Positions 37,809-45,412 of a stretch of 64,000 bases of DNA are shown one piece after another. Each line of letters begins with the position of its first letter. Position 1 is the stretch's first letter. The translations under genes were made by a program, and so were the position numbers. The notes beneath the pieces were generated by a model, which was given only the letters and a program-made list of their open reading frames with translations, searched no databases and had not been told where the DNA came from. The stretch comes from Anderseniella sp963700735 (GTDB lineage: Bacteria; Pseudomonadota; Alphaproteobacteria; Rhizobiales; Aestuariivirgaceae). The stretch spans positions 1 through 64,000 of the forward strand of contig CAVOYR010000008.1 of the NCBI GenBank assembly GCA_963700735.1, in the 5' to 3' direction.

Positions 37809-39123
37809 CTAGCCGCGCTGGTTCCACATCTGGCCAAGGGCGGTCATGTGCTTGACCATCAGATCCTTGTTCTTGTCCCACCAGTCGGGGATCGACCTGA
37901 ATTCCTTGATCACGGCCTTGCCGTTCTCGATCACCACCACCGGCCAGTTGCCGACCAGCGCGTTGTCGATGCCGAACAATTCGGTGCCCCACCACTTCGC
38001 ATCGCCAAAGGCGTGCTTGCCGGTGCCACCGGCCTTCATGGCCGTTGAGCACGTCGGCAGGTTCGACCGAGCCGGCCTTGCTGGCTGCATCGGCCCACAG
38101 GTCCATGATCGAGGCGTATTCCCACGACACCGCACCCCATTCCGCCTCGCCGTAGCGCTTGGCGTATTCGGCATAGAACTCGTTCGGCCTTGGGAAATTG
38201 ACGCCGGGCTGGTTGAGGGCCGGATCGTCGAAGTCGGGGAACTGGAAGATGAAGCCTTCCATGAATTCCTTCGACGTCTTCTCGACGATCTTCGGATAGA
38301 AGTCGGCGGTGCAGGAGATGATGGTGCCCTTGAAGCCCTGCTGGAACGCCTGCTCGCACAGCGGGTGCACATAGTCGGCATAGGCAGGTGTCGAGGCACA
38401 GGATGTCCGGGCTCGTGGACAGCAGCCGGGTCATCACGGGCGCAAAGTCGGTGGTGGCCGGGTCGAAGAACAGCGGCTCGTCGACAACCTCGATGCCGGC
38501 GGCCTCGAACGCGGCCAGATAGGTGGCCACCGACGGCTTGCCGAGTGCGTCGTCCTGGGCGCAGATGACCGCCTTCTTGGCTTGTCCGGGTTGTTGTCCG
38601 CCAGCCATTGCACACCGGTGACGTTGTAGATCGGATGCACTTCGCACGGCGCGATCAGGGTCTTGGTGTCGGGCGTCAGGTCGGACGGCAGCAGGGTGGA
38701 GACCAGCATGCCTTCGTTCTCGGCAATCGGCTGAACGCCCGGCCAGGTGTCGCCGCCAAGCATCATGATGAACTTGACGCCGTCTTCCTTGATCAGCTTG
38801 GCTGCACCGGCGCGCGCCTTGCCGGGATCGTATTCGTTGTCGTAGCTGACGAACTCGACCTTGTAGTTGTCGTCGCCCACCTTGACGCCGCCAGCGGCGT
38901 TGACCCAGTCGGCCCAGATCCTGCAGCCGTCGAGACCCGGGCTTGCCCCAGGCCGAGACGGCGCCGGTCAAGGGGCGCGAGAAATCCGATCTTGACGGTC
39001 TTGTCCGCACGCAAAGACCATCTTTGGCATGACACCCGTGGCGGCCACGGACATTGCAGCGGCGCTGGCCGACAGAAAGTCACGGCGGTCGAGGCGTGAC
39101 TTTGCGAGAAAATCCTTCATCAT
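37809..39123 (-). CDS. Tat-exported Liv-type substrate-binding protein, six single-base shifts as read
   Basis: A GGGAGGGA site precedes ATGATG and a leader with a twin-arginine motif, SRLDRRDFLSASAAAMSVAA. The mature type I periplasmic-binding fold can be followed through all three frames: DKTVKIGFLAPL, SYDNEYDPGKARAGAAKLIK, FIMMLGGDTWPGVQ, APCEVHPIYNVTGVQWLAD, QDDALGKPSVATYLAAFEAA, FKGTIISCTADFYPK and ALGQMWNQRG. Extra bases at about 38042, 38386, 38935, 38970 and 39009 and one missing base at 38580 account for every shift; correcting them gives 436 residues (435 from the second ATG), close to the 436 of the intact paralogue at 41659-42969. It is divergent from tmm and first in the liv operon. 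Confidence 0.8.
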
Positions 39124-39257
39124 TCCCTCCCTGGCTGTGCCCCTTTTCGTGGCCAGCAGCTGTTGTTTGCGATGAACCGCCAATTCGCTCTCCGGGGGTG
39201 TCCGGACCGGTTCAGTTGTGCAGCTTCTTGTTATGTCTGCCCAAAAAAGACTAGACC

Positions 39258-39285
39258 GTGACAGAACCAATTTGCAAGGTATAAT
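39258..39285 (+). promoter_or_regulatory. Candidate sigma-70-type promoter of tmm
   Basis: GTGACA (39258-39263) and a perfect TATAAT (39280-39285) are separated by 16 bases, in the 279-base gap between the divergent binding-protein gene and tmm. Transcription would start near 39292, leaving a leader of about 110 bases that contains the palindrome at 39334-39345. Confidence 0.5.
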
Positions 39286-39333
39286 CTGAAATCCCGGCTG
39301 CTTTTCGAAAATTGGTACACTCAATTCGGAAAC

Positions 39334-39345
39334 TGGTATATACCA
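39334..39345. promoter_or_regulatory. Candidate GntR/FadR-type operator upstream of tmm
   Basis: TGGTATATACCA is a perfect 12-base palindrome fitting the GntR-family operator pattern (GT...AC half-sites; FadR-type TGGT...ACCA). A half-site-like TTGGTACA lies at about 39312-39319. It is downstream of the candidate promoter, where binding would block elongation. The FadR-type regulator encoded at 40903 is the obvious candidate protein. Confidence 0.55.
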
Positions 39346-39402
39346 CACTGGGAACGGGTGCTGGCAGCAGACCAGTGCAAAGCTGCTAAATGGAGGAAGC
39401 TA

Positions 39403-40764
39403 ATGAAGAAAAGGGTAGCCATCATCGGTGCGGGGCCGTCCGGTACGGCAATGCTGCGCGCATTCCAGTCGGCCAGCGAGAAGGGGGCCGATATTCCCGA
39501 GGTCGTCTGCTATGAAAAGCAGGGCAACTGGGGCGGGCTGTGGAACTACACCTGGCGCACCGGCCTTGATGAATACGGCGAGCCGGTACACTGCTCGATG
39601 TATCGCTACCTGTGGTCGAACGGTCCGAAGGAAGGGCTGGAGTTTGCCGACTACACCTTCGAGGAACACTTCGGCAAGCAGATCGCTTCCTATCCTCCGC
39701 GCGCGGTGCTGTTCGACTACATCGAGGGCCGCGTGAAGAAAGCCGGCGTGCGTGACTGGATCAAGTTCCGCCATGCGGCGCGCCGGGTGACCTTCGACGA
39801 AGCCACCAAAAAGTTCACCGTCATCGTCCAGGACCTGGTCAACGACAAGGAACTGATCGAGGAATTCGACAACGTCATCTGTGCGTCGGGCCACTTCTCG
39901 ACACCGAACGTTCCGGAGTTTCCCGGGTTTGGCACGTTTGGCGGCCGGGTGCTGCACGCGCATGACTTCCGCGATGCGCTGGAATTCAAGGACAAGGACA
40001 TCCTGATCATCGGCACGTCGTATTCGGCTGAAGACATCGGTTCGCAGTGCTGGAAGTACGGCTGCAAGTCGGTCACGGTTGCGCACCGCACAGCCCCCAT
40101 GGGCTTCAAGTGGCCGGAGAACTGGCAGGAAGTGCCGCTGCTGGAGCGGGTCGATGCCACCACCGCCTACTTCAAGGACGGCACGTCGAAGAAGGTCGAT
40201 GCCATCATCCTGTGCACCGGTTACCTGCATCACTTCCCGTTCATGGAAGAGAAGCTGAAGCTGCGCACGGCCAACCGGCTGGCAACTGCCGGCCTCTACA
40301 AGGGCGTGGTGTGGGTCGACAATCCGGCGCTGTTCTACCTCGGCATGCAGGACCAGTGGTTTACCTTCAACATGTTCGACGCTCAGGCCTGGTATGTGCG
40401 CGACATCATCCTGGGGCGGATTGCCGTGCCGGATCGTGCCGCGCGGGTGAAGGACGTCGAGGAGCGCGTGGCAGCCGAGGACAGGGGCGAGGATGCGCAC
40501 GATGCCATCGTCTACCAGGGTGACTACGTGAAGGAGCTGATCGCCGAGACCGATTACCCCAGCTTCGACGTGGACGGTGCCTGCCAGGCATTCTTCGAGT
40601 GGAAGGACCACAAGAAGGAAAGCATCATGGGTTTCCGCGACAACGGCTACAAGTCGGTGATGACGGGCACCATGGCCCCCAAGCACCATACGCCGTGGAA
40701 GGACGCCCTCGACGATTCGCTTGAAACCTACCTGCAGACCGGCGCTGTCCGGGCGGCAGAGTAA
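39403..40764 (+). CDS. tmm: Trimethylamine monooxygenase (Tmm)
   Basis: 453 residues. It converts trimethylamine to trimethylamine N-oxide with NADPH, FAD and oxygen. The FAD motif is GAGPSG (9-14), the flavin-monooxygenase signature is F179-G181-H185-F189 in FGGRVLHAHDF, and the NADPH motif is GTSYSAE (204-210) with Y207, a position I recall as important in Tmm structures. Tmm-typical blocks include WGGLWNYTWRTGLDEYGEPVH, SMYRYLWSNGPKEGLEFADY and PALFYLGMQDQWFTFNMFDA. TGGAGGAAGCTA precedes the start. Tdm, Dmm and GmaS/Mgs genes downstream complete the pathway. Confidence 0.95.
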   Translation: MKKRVAIIGAGPSGTAMLRAFQSASEKGADIPEVVCYEKQGNWGGLWNYTWRTGLDEYGEPVHCSMYRYLWSNGPKEGLEFADYTFEEHFGKQIASYPPRAVLFDYIEGRVKKAGVRDWIKFRHAARRVTFDEATKKFTVIVQDLVNDKELIEEFDNVICASGHFSTPNVPEFPGFGTFGGRVLHAHDFRDALEFKDKDILIIGTSYSAEDIGSQCWKYGCKSVTVAHRTAPMGFKWPENWQEVPLLERVDATTAYFKDGTSKKVDAIILCTGYLHHFPFMEEKLKLRTANRLATAGLYKGVVWVDNPALFYLGMQDQWFTFNMFDAQAWYVRDIILGRIAVPDRAARVKDVEERVAAEDRGEDAHDAIVYQGDYVKELIAETDYPSFDVDGACQAFFEWKDHKKESIMGFRDNGYKSVMTGTMAPKHHTPWKDALDDSLETYLQTGAVRAAE

Positions 40765-40776
40765 GGACGTTACCGG

Positions 40777-40801
40777 AAGCCGGGCCTTGCTGGCCCGGCT
40801 T
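40777..40801 (+). terminator. Terminator-like hairpin after tmm
   Basis: aagccgggcc and ggcccggctt form a perfect ten-base stem with a five-base loop, 13 bases past the tmm stop. The tail is only ttctg, so termination may be partial. Confidence 0.6.
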
Positions 40802-40830
40802 TCTGCCATCGGACCCGGCCCAACATGCTG

Positions 40831-40868
40831 GAGCAACTTTGGCCGTTCAGTTTGAACGGCAGTTGCTC
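40831..40868. promoter_or_regulatory. Long bipartite dyad upstream of the GntR regulator
   Basis: Outer arms gagcaact/agttgctc (40831-40838 and 40861-40868) and inner arms gccgttc/gaacggc (40842-40848 and 40854-40860) make a 15-base-pair stem with one three-base bulge and a five-base loop. It ends 34 bases before the regulator GTG. It could be an autoregulatory operator or a leader hairpin; there is no T-run. Confidence 0.5.
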
Positions 40869-40902
40869 TAAGAGTTCTGCCAGGTTCAGGAGGCCCCAGA
40901 TC

Positions 40903-41649
40903 GTGAACGTTGTTGCCAAGGATACCGGCTCGGCGCTGTTTGCCGACATTTCCATTCCGAATACCGTCCGGATGGTTGCCGAGACGCTGTTTGCCCGCAT
41001 CATCTCGGAAGAGTATCCGCTGGATTCCCGGTTGCCGGCCGAGCGCAACCTGTCGGCAGAACTGGGCGTGGCGCGCAACACGGTGCGCGAGGCCCTCGAC
41101 CTGCTGGAAGGGCGCAACATCATCAGCCGGCGGGCTGGCAGTGGCAGCTTCGTGACGTTCCAGGCTGATCGCGATTCCGAACCGGGGGTTACCGCCGACG
41201 AGCACTCCGACATGATCGCCGAGGTGACGAGCCCGCTGCAGCTGCAGGTGATGCGCGGTATCCTCGAGCCGGAAATGGTGCGGCTGGCCATGATCAACAT
41301 GGCGCCGCGCGACATCGACCAGCTTGGCGAGGTGCTGACGAAGATGGATGCGATCCGTACCGACGCGGTGGCCTTTGCCCGGCTGGAGCAGGAGTTCTTC
41401 ATGACCCTGGCCAAGGGAACCGGCAATCCGCTGGTGGAAACCTGCTACCGCATGATCAACGCGGTCAGGCGCAAGAATTCGCGCTCCGCCCAGCAGAAGC
41501 GGCAGTTCTCTCCCAAGCGCATCGAAGACTCGCAACGCCGCTTCAACTCGCTGTTCAATGCCATTGCCCTGCGCGACATCGAGAACGCTGTGGAGTTCAC
41601 CAAGCTCAACCTGATCGATGACCAGCGCATGTTCATGCAGGAAGACTGA
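40903..41649 (+). CDS. GntR family (FadR subfamily, FCD domain) regulator
   Basis: 248 residues. The winged helix (about 20-85) contains EEYPLDSRLPAERNLSAELG, then VARNTVREALDLLEGR and RRAGSGSFV. The helical FCD sensor domain (about 105-245) has LQLQVMRGILEPEMVRLAM, then F-x-x-L-E-Q-E-F-F and NPLVETCYRMINAVR, with the usual metal- or ligand-binding histidines largely missing: the D-x(4)-H of metal-type FCD domains reads LEQEF here. The GTG start at 40903 is supported by CAGGAGG nine bases upstream. It lies between tmm and the leaderless binding-protein paralogue, and probably controls the amine genes. Confidence 0.88.
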   Translation: MNVVAKDTGSALFADISIPNTVRMVAETLFARIISEEYPLDSRLPAERNLSAELGVARNTVREALDLLEGRNIISRRAGSGSFVTFQADRDSEPGVTADEHSDMIAEVTSPLQLQVMRGILEPEMVRLAMINMAPRDIDQLGEVLTKMDAIRTDAVAFARLEQEFFMTLAKGTGNPLVETCYRMINAVRRKNSRSAQQKRQFSPKRIEDSQRRFNSLFNAIALRDIENAVEFTKLNLIDDQRMFMQED

Positions 41650-41658
41650 CCCTCTGCG

Positions 41659-42969
41659 TCAGAGCTTCGTTACCGAAAACTGCCGCGGGTCGAGTTCCTC
41701 GTCGGGGTTGCTCGGCGTGACCCGCTGGTCCCACATCTGGCCGAGCGAGCGCATGTGGCGCTCCAGCCGCTTGCCGTGCTTCTTGCACCAGTTGATGGTG
41801 GAACGGAACTCGGCAATGCACGCCTTGCCGTCGCGAATGACCACCACCGGCCAGTCGCCGACCAGTGCATTGTCGATACCGAACAGCTCCCGTCCCCACC
41901 ACTCCGCATCGCCGAACGCGTGCGCCGCGCGGCCGCTGGCCTTCATCGCGGCCAGCACCGAGACCGGCTCCACCGTGCCTGCCATCTCGATTGCAGACCG
42001 CCACAGCGCAAGAATGGAGGCGTATTCCCACGACACTGCCGACCAGGTGCCGGGGAAACGCTCGTTGTATTCTGCGTAGAAGTCGTTGGCGCGATTGAAG
42101 TTCACACCGGGGCTCGACAGCATCGGGTCGTCGAAGTCGGGAAACTGGAACAGGAAGCCTTCCATGAAGGACTTGCTGGTGCGGGCAATCATGGCGGGAT
42201 AGTTGTCTGCCGTGCAGGACACGATCTGGCCGGTAAACCCTTGCCGGAAGGCCTCTTCGGTCAGGGCGTGAACGAACGGTTCGTAGGCGGTGTCCCAGCA
42301 CAGGATGTCAGGCTTGTCTGCCAGCATGCCGGAGACGATGGCTGAAATGTCCGGCGAGTGGGCCGGGAAGAACACTTCCTTCTGCAACGCAATGCCTGCC
42401 GCCTCGAAGGCCGCGCGATAGGTTGCAACAGACGGCAGGCCCAAGGCATCGCGCTGTGCACACAGGGCCGCGCTTCGCAGCTCGGGCCGGTTCACGGCAA
42501 GCCAGTCGATGCCGGTGACATTGTAGATCGGGTGCACTTCCGACGGCGCAATCAGGTAGGGCGTATCCGGCGACAGGTCACTCGGCAACAGGGTGGTGGT
42601 CAGGATCTTGCGTCGGGTCAGGAAGTCCTGCACCTGGGTCAGGGTATCGCCACCCAGCATCATCAGCAGCTTGACGCCTTCCTCCAGCACCAGCTTGCGC
42701 GCGCCCAGGTTGGCGAGGTCGCCGTCGTACTGGCAGTCGAAGGGTACGAGTTCAACCAGTCGGCGCTGGCCGTTGACCAGGATACCGCCTGAACGGTTGA
42801 TCCAGTCCGCCCAGATCAGGCAACCATTGTAGCCAGGCAGCCCCCATGAGCTGACCGCCCCAGACAGGGGTGCCAGGAATCCCACCTTCACGCTCTTGTC
42901 TGCGCCGGTCCTGAACCGGGGCATGGAGGCGGAGATGATCAGCCTGGATGATATGCTGTCCTGACGCAT
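41659..42969 (-). CDS. Leaderless paralogue of the Liv-type substrate-binding protein
   Basis: 436 residues, type I periplasmic-binding fold, intact. It is collinear with the Tat-exported protein at 37809-39123: ADKSVKVGFLAPLSGAVSSWG, LLMMLGGDTLTQVQDF, APSEVHPIYNVTGIDWLA, SFMEGFLFQFPDFDDPM and WWGRELFGIDNALVGDWPVVV. The N-terminus MRQDSISSRLIISASMPRFR lacks the twin-arginine leader and a long hydrophobic core. It is therefore probably cytoplasmic, as AmiC is relative to its periplasmic relatives, unless the true start differs. It is convergent with the GntR gene, 9 bases away. It could be a ligand sensor or a decayed transporter component. Confidence 0.8.
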   Translation of the reverse strand: MRQDSISSRLIISASMPRFRTGADKSVKVGFLAPLSGAVSSWGLPGYNGCLIWADWINRSGGILVNGQRRLVELVPFDCQYDGDLANLGARKLVLEEGVKLLMMLGGDTLTQVQDFLTRRKILTTTLLPSDLSPDTPYLIAPSEVHPIYNVTGIDWLAVNRPELRSAALCAQRDALGLPSVATYRAAFEAAGIALQKEVFFPAHSPDISAIVSGMLADKPDILCWDTAYEPFVHALTEEAFRQGFTGQIVSCTADNYPAMIARTSKSFMEGFLFQFPDFDDPMLSSPGVNFNRANDFYAEYNERFPGTWSAVSWEYASILALWRSAIEMAGTVEPVSVLAAMKASGRAAHAFGDAEWWGRELFGIDNALVGDWPVVVIRDGKACIAEFRSTINWCKKHGKRLERHMRSLGQMWDQRVTPSNPDEELDPRQFSVTKL

Positions 42970-43090
42970 GATTGTGCGATTGCCTTCAGAAAATCGGTCC
43001 CGACCCTAGACGAAGCCGCACGATTGGGAAACCATGGAGCGTGCGGAAAGTCCAGTCCGCAGCTGGCAGCAGAGGAGCAATGCAACACCC

Positions 43091-43459
43091 ATGAAGCCCA
43101 TCGAAACAAGCGAGCGCCGTATTGCCAACATCCGCGACGAGTTTGCCTACGAACCCTATGATCCGGAAGGCAAGACGGAACGCGGCACGAGCCTGATCAA
43201 GCTCAACGCCAGCATGCCGCGCGACGTGGGCTTCTACATCTACCGCATGGAGCCGGGTGCGCACACCACGCCACACCGGCATGGCGGGGCCGAGGAGTTC
43301 CTGATCGTCGAGGGCGAACTGATCGACAATGACGGCACCGTGTACCGCACGGGCGATGTGGTCTGGCTGGCCGGCGGCACCGAACATACGTCGCACACCA
43401 AGACGGGATGCATCATTGCCGTGTACGCCGAAGCCGGCGAGGAATCCCCGGCCGCCTGA
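43091..43459 (+). CDS. Cupin domain protein
   Basis: 122 residues, a single small cupin barrel. Motif 1 is GAHTTPHRHGGAEEFLIVEGEL, with H-x-H, E and the terminal G, and motif 2 is GDVVWLAGGTEHTSH, giving the last metal histidine. It would bind one divalent metal. The ATG at 43091 has GAGGAG at an eleven-base spacing. It lies alone between the leaderless binding protein and a globin gene. Its role in amine metabolism is unknown; it may be a small-molecule isomerase, dioxygenase or sensor. Confidence 0.8.
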   Translation: MKPIETSERRIANIRDEFAYEPYDPEGKTERGTSLIKLNASMPRDVGFYIYRMEPGAHTTPHRHGGAEEFLIVEGELIDNDGTVYRTGDVVWLAGGTEHTSHTKTGCIIAVYAEAGEESPAA

Positions 43460-43604
43460 ACCTGATGCGCAGCGCGCTCAATGCCCACCGCCGGCAGATC
43501 GAGGACCGCCGGCTGTAACGCGGATTCGTCCGTGGCCGACTTGATCGAGATCATGGGTGAGGTGCCAGGCATTTGCTAGGCAGGTGGTTGGCGAGGAACT
43601 GCAG

Positions 43605-43991
43605 ATGACGCAAAGCCTGCTTGCACACATCGGTGGTGATGAAGCGTTGCGCAAGCTGGTCAATGATTTCTATGACCAGGTCGAAACCTTGCCGCAGGGC
43701 GCGAAACTGCGCCTGTTGCATGCCCGCGGCCATGGACTGACGCACGCGCGCGAAGAGCAGTTCAACTTCATGAGCGGGTTCACGGGCGGGCGGCGCCACT
43801 ACATGGAAAAGCACGGGCACATGAACCTGAAGCAGATCCATGAACACCTGCCGATCACCGTTCAGGATGCAGAGGACTGGCTGTTCTGCATGGACCGGGC
43901 AATCGCCATGAACGCGCTGCAAGGCCCCGACATCGACAGGCTGCGGCAGGCGCTGCGCCGGGCGTGCCTGATGCTGGTCAACACGAAATGA
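43605..43991 (+). CDS. Group II truncated haemoglobin
   Basis: 128 residues. The globin fold is recognised by GGDEALRKLVNDFYDQVETLP (helices A-B), then FMSGFTGGRRHYMEKHGHMNLKQIHEHLPI and DAEDWLFCMDRAI. The proximal histidine is most likely H81, and the G-helix tryptophan of group II globins is W92. It could bind oxygen, NO or other small ligands in the cytoplasm. The ATG at 43605 has a GAGGAA site. Position next to gmaS and near two oxygen-using amine oxygenases suggests oxygen delivery or redox protection, an inference from context. Confidence 0.85.
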   Translation: MTQSLLAHIGGDEALRKLVNDFYDQVETLPQGAKLRLLHARGHGLTHAREEQFNFMSGFTGGRRHYMEKHGHMNLKQIHEHLPITVQDAEDWLFCMDRAIAMNALQGPDIDRLRQALRRACLMLVNTK

Positions 43992-43994
43992 AAT

Positions 43995-44016
43995 CGCCCG
44001 CCGGTGAGGGCGGGCG
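43995..44016. terminator. GC-rich hairpin between convergent globin and gmaS
   Basis: cgcccgcc and ggcgggcg form a perfect eight-base stem with a six-base loop in the 60-base gap between the rightward globin and leftward gmaS. No T-run in either direction; it may serve both. Confidence 0.5.
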
Positions 44017-44051
44017 AGGGGGTTGCTTGCTGAACGAGGAGCAGCGGGGCG

Positions 44052-45374
44052 TCAGATGTCCAGCGTGTTGTCGTGTTCCCACTTGGTGAAGTGGGAGCAG
44101 AAGGAGTTCCACTCCTGGTGCTTCAGCTTGAGGTAGGCAGCCGAGAAGTCGTCACCCATCGCAGACTTGAGCGACTTGTCCTTGTCGTATTCGCGCAGGG
44201 CATCCAGCAGGTTGAGCGGCAGCTTCGGCGCGCCCTTGATCTTGTGGCCCTCGGCATACATGTCGATGTCGTAGCGCTTGCCCGGATCGGCCTTGGAGCG
44301 GATGCCGTCAAGGCCGGCGGCAATGATAACGGCCTGCAGCAGGTACGGGTTGGCCGCACCGTCCGGCAGGCGCAGTTCGAACCGGCCGGGACCGGGTACC
44401 CGCACCATGTGCGTGCGGTTGTTGCCGGTCCAGGTAACGGAGTTTGGCGCCCACGTTGCACCTGACGTGGTGCGCGGCGCATTGATGCGCTTGTACGAGT
44501 TGACGGTCGGGTTGGTAATGGCGGCAAGGGCAGAGGCATGTTTCATGATGCCGCCCAGGAAATGCTTGCCCTGCTCGGACAGGCCCACTTCGCCGGTCGG
44601 GCCGGTGCCGCCCTTGGCCGCAAACACGTTGGTCTTGCCGGACTTGTCCCACACCGAGATGTGGGCGTGGCAGCCATTGCCGGTCAGCCCTTCGATGGGC
44701 TTTGGCATGAAGGTGGCGCGAAGGCCATGCTTCTCGGCGATCGACTTGACCATGAACTTGAAGAACGAGTGCTTGTCGGCGGTCGCAAGCGCGTCATCGA
44801 AGTCCCAGTTCATCTCGAACTGGCCGTTGGCGTCCTCGTGGTCGTTCTGGTACGGGTTCCAGCCCAGCTCCAGCATGTGATCGCAGATCTCGGCAATCAC
44901 GTCGTAGCGGCGCATCACCGCCTGCTGGTCGTAGCAGGGCTTCTCGGCGGTGTCGTACTGGTCGGAAATCTGTGCGCCATCGGGTGACAGCAGGAAGAAC
45001 TCTGCTTCGACGCCGGTCTTGACGCGCAGGCCTTCGTCAGCGGCTTCGCCAATGAGCCGGTTGAGCACGTTGCGCGGCGCCTGTGCCACGCCCTTGTCTT
45101 CCATCACGCAGTTGCTGGCGAGCCAGGCAACGTCCTTCTTCCATGGCAGCTGGATGACGCTCGAGGGATCGGGCACCGCCAGCATGTCGGGGTGCGCCGG
45201 GGTCAGGTCCAGCCAGGTGGCAAACCCTGCAAAGCCCGCACCGTCCTTCTGCATGCCTGAAATCGCCTGCGCCGGGACAAGCTTGGCGCGTTGCCCGCCG
45301 AACAGGTCGGTGTAGGAAATCATGAAGTACTTGATGCCGTTTTTCTTGGCGTAGGCCGCAAGGTCGTTGCTCAT
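44052..45374 (-). CDS. gmaS: Gamma-glutamylmethylamide synthetase (GmaS)
   Basis: 440 residues, glutamine-synthetase fold. It condenses methylamine with glutamate using ATP to give gamma-glutamylmethylamide. The catalytic core shows VEAEFFLLSPDG, NDHEDANGQFEMNWDF, FMPKPIEGLTGNGCHAHISVW, NSYKRINAPRTTSGATWAPN and RVPGPGRFELRLPDGAANPYL. The LFGGQRAKLVPA start is typical of GmaS rather than housekeeping GlnA. GGAGAGGAAA precedes the ATG. It follows mgsC by 38 bases and is the last gene of the mgsABC-gmaS operon. Confidence 0.93.
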   Translation of the reverse strand: MSNDLAAYAKKNGIKYFMISYTDLFGGQRAKLVPAQAISGMQKDGAGFAGFATWLDLTPAHPDMLAVPDPSSVIQLPWKKDVAWLASNCVMEDKGVAQAPRNVLNRLIGEAADEGLRVKTGVEAEFFLLSPDGAQISDQYDTAEKPCYDQQAVMRRYDVIAEICDHMLELGWNPYQNDHEDANGQFEMNWDFDDALATADKHSFFKFMVKSIAEKHGLRATFMPKPIEGLTGNGCHAHISVWDKSGKTNVFAAKGGTGPTGEVGLSEQGKHFLGGIMKHASALAAITNPTVNSYKRINAPRTTSGATWAPNSVTWTGNNRTHMVRVPGPGRFELRLPDGAANPYLLQAVIIAAGLDGIRSKADPGKRYDIDMYAEGHKIKGAPKLPLNLLDALREYDKDKSLKSAMGDDFSAAYLKLKHQEWNSFCSHFTKWEHDNTLDI

Positions 45375-45412
45375 CGCCGTTTTCCTCTCCTGTCTCTAGG
45401 ATATTCTGTTTG

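Noticed and set aside
37809..39123. Programmed frameshifting in the binding-protein gene
   Set aside because: Six shifts in one gene, at unrelated contexts without slippery heptamers, are not credible as programmed events; error is simpler.
39400..41535. Very long open frame (711 codons) on the minus strand opposite tmm and the GntR gene
   Set aside because: It mirrors two strongly supported genes in a high-GC region where antisense frames stay open by codon bias; it has no ribosome site and low-complexity, histidine- and arginine-rich translation.
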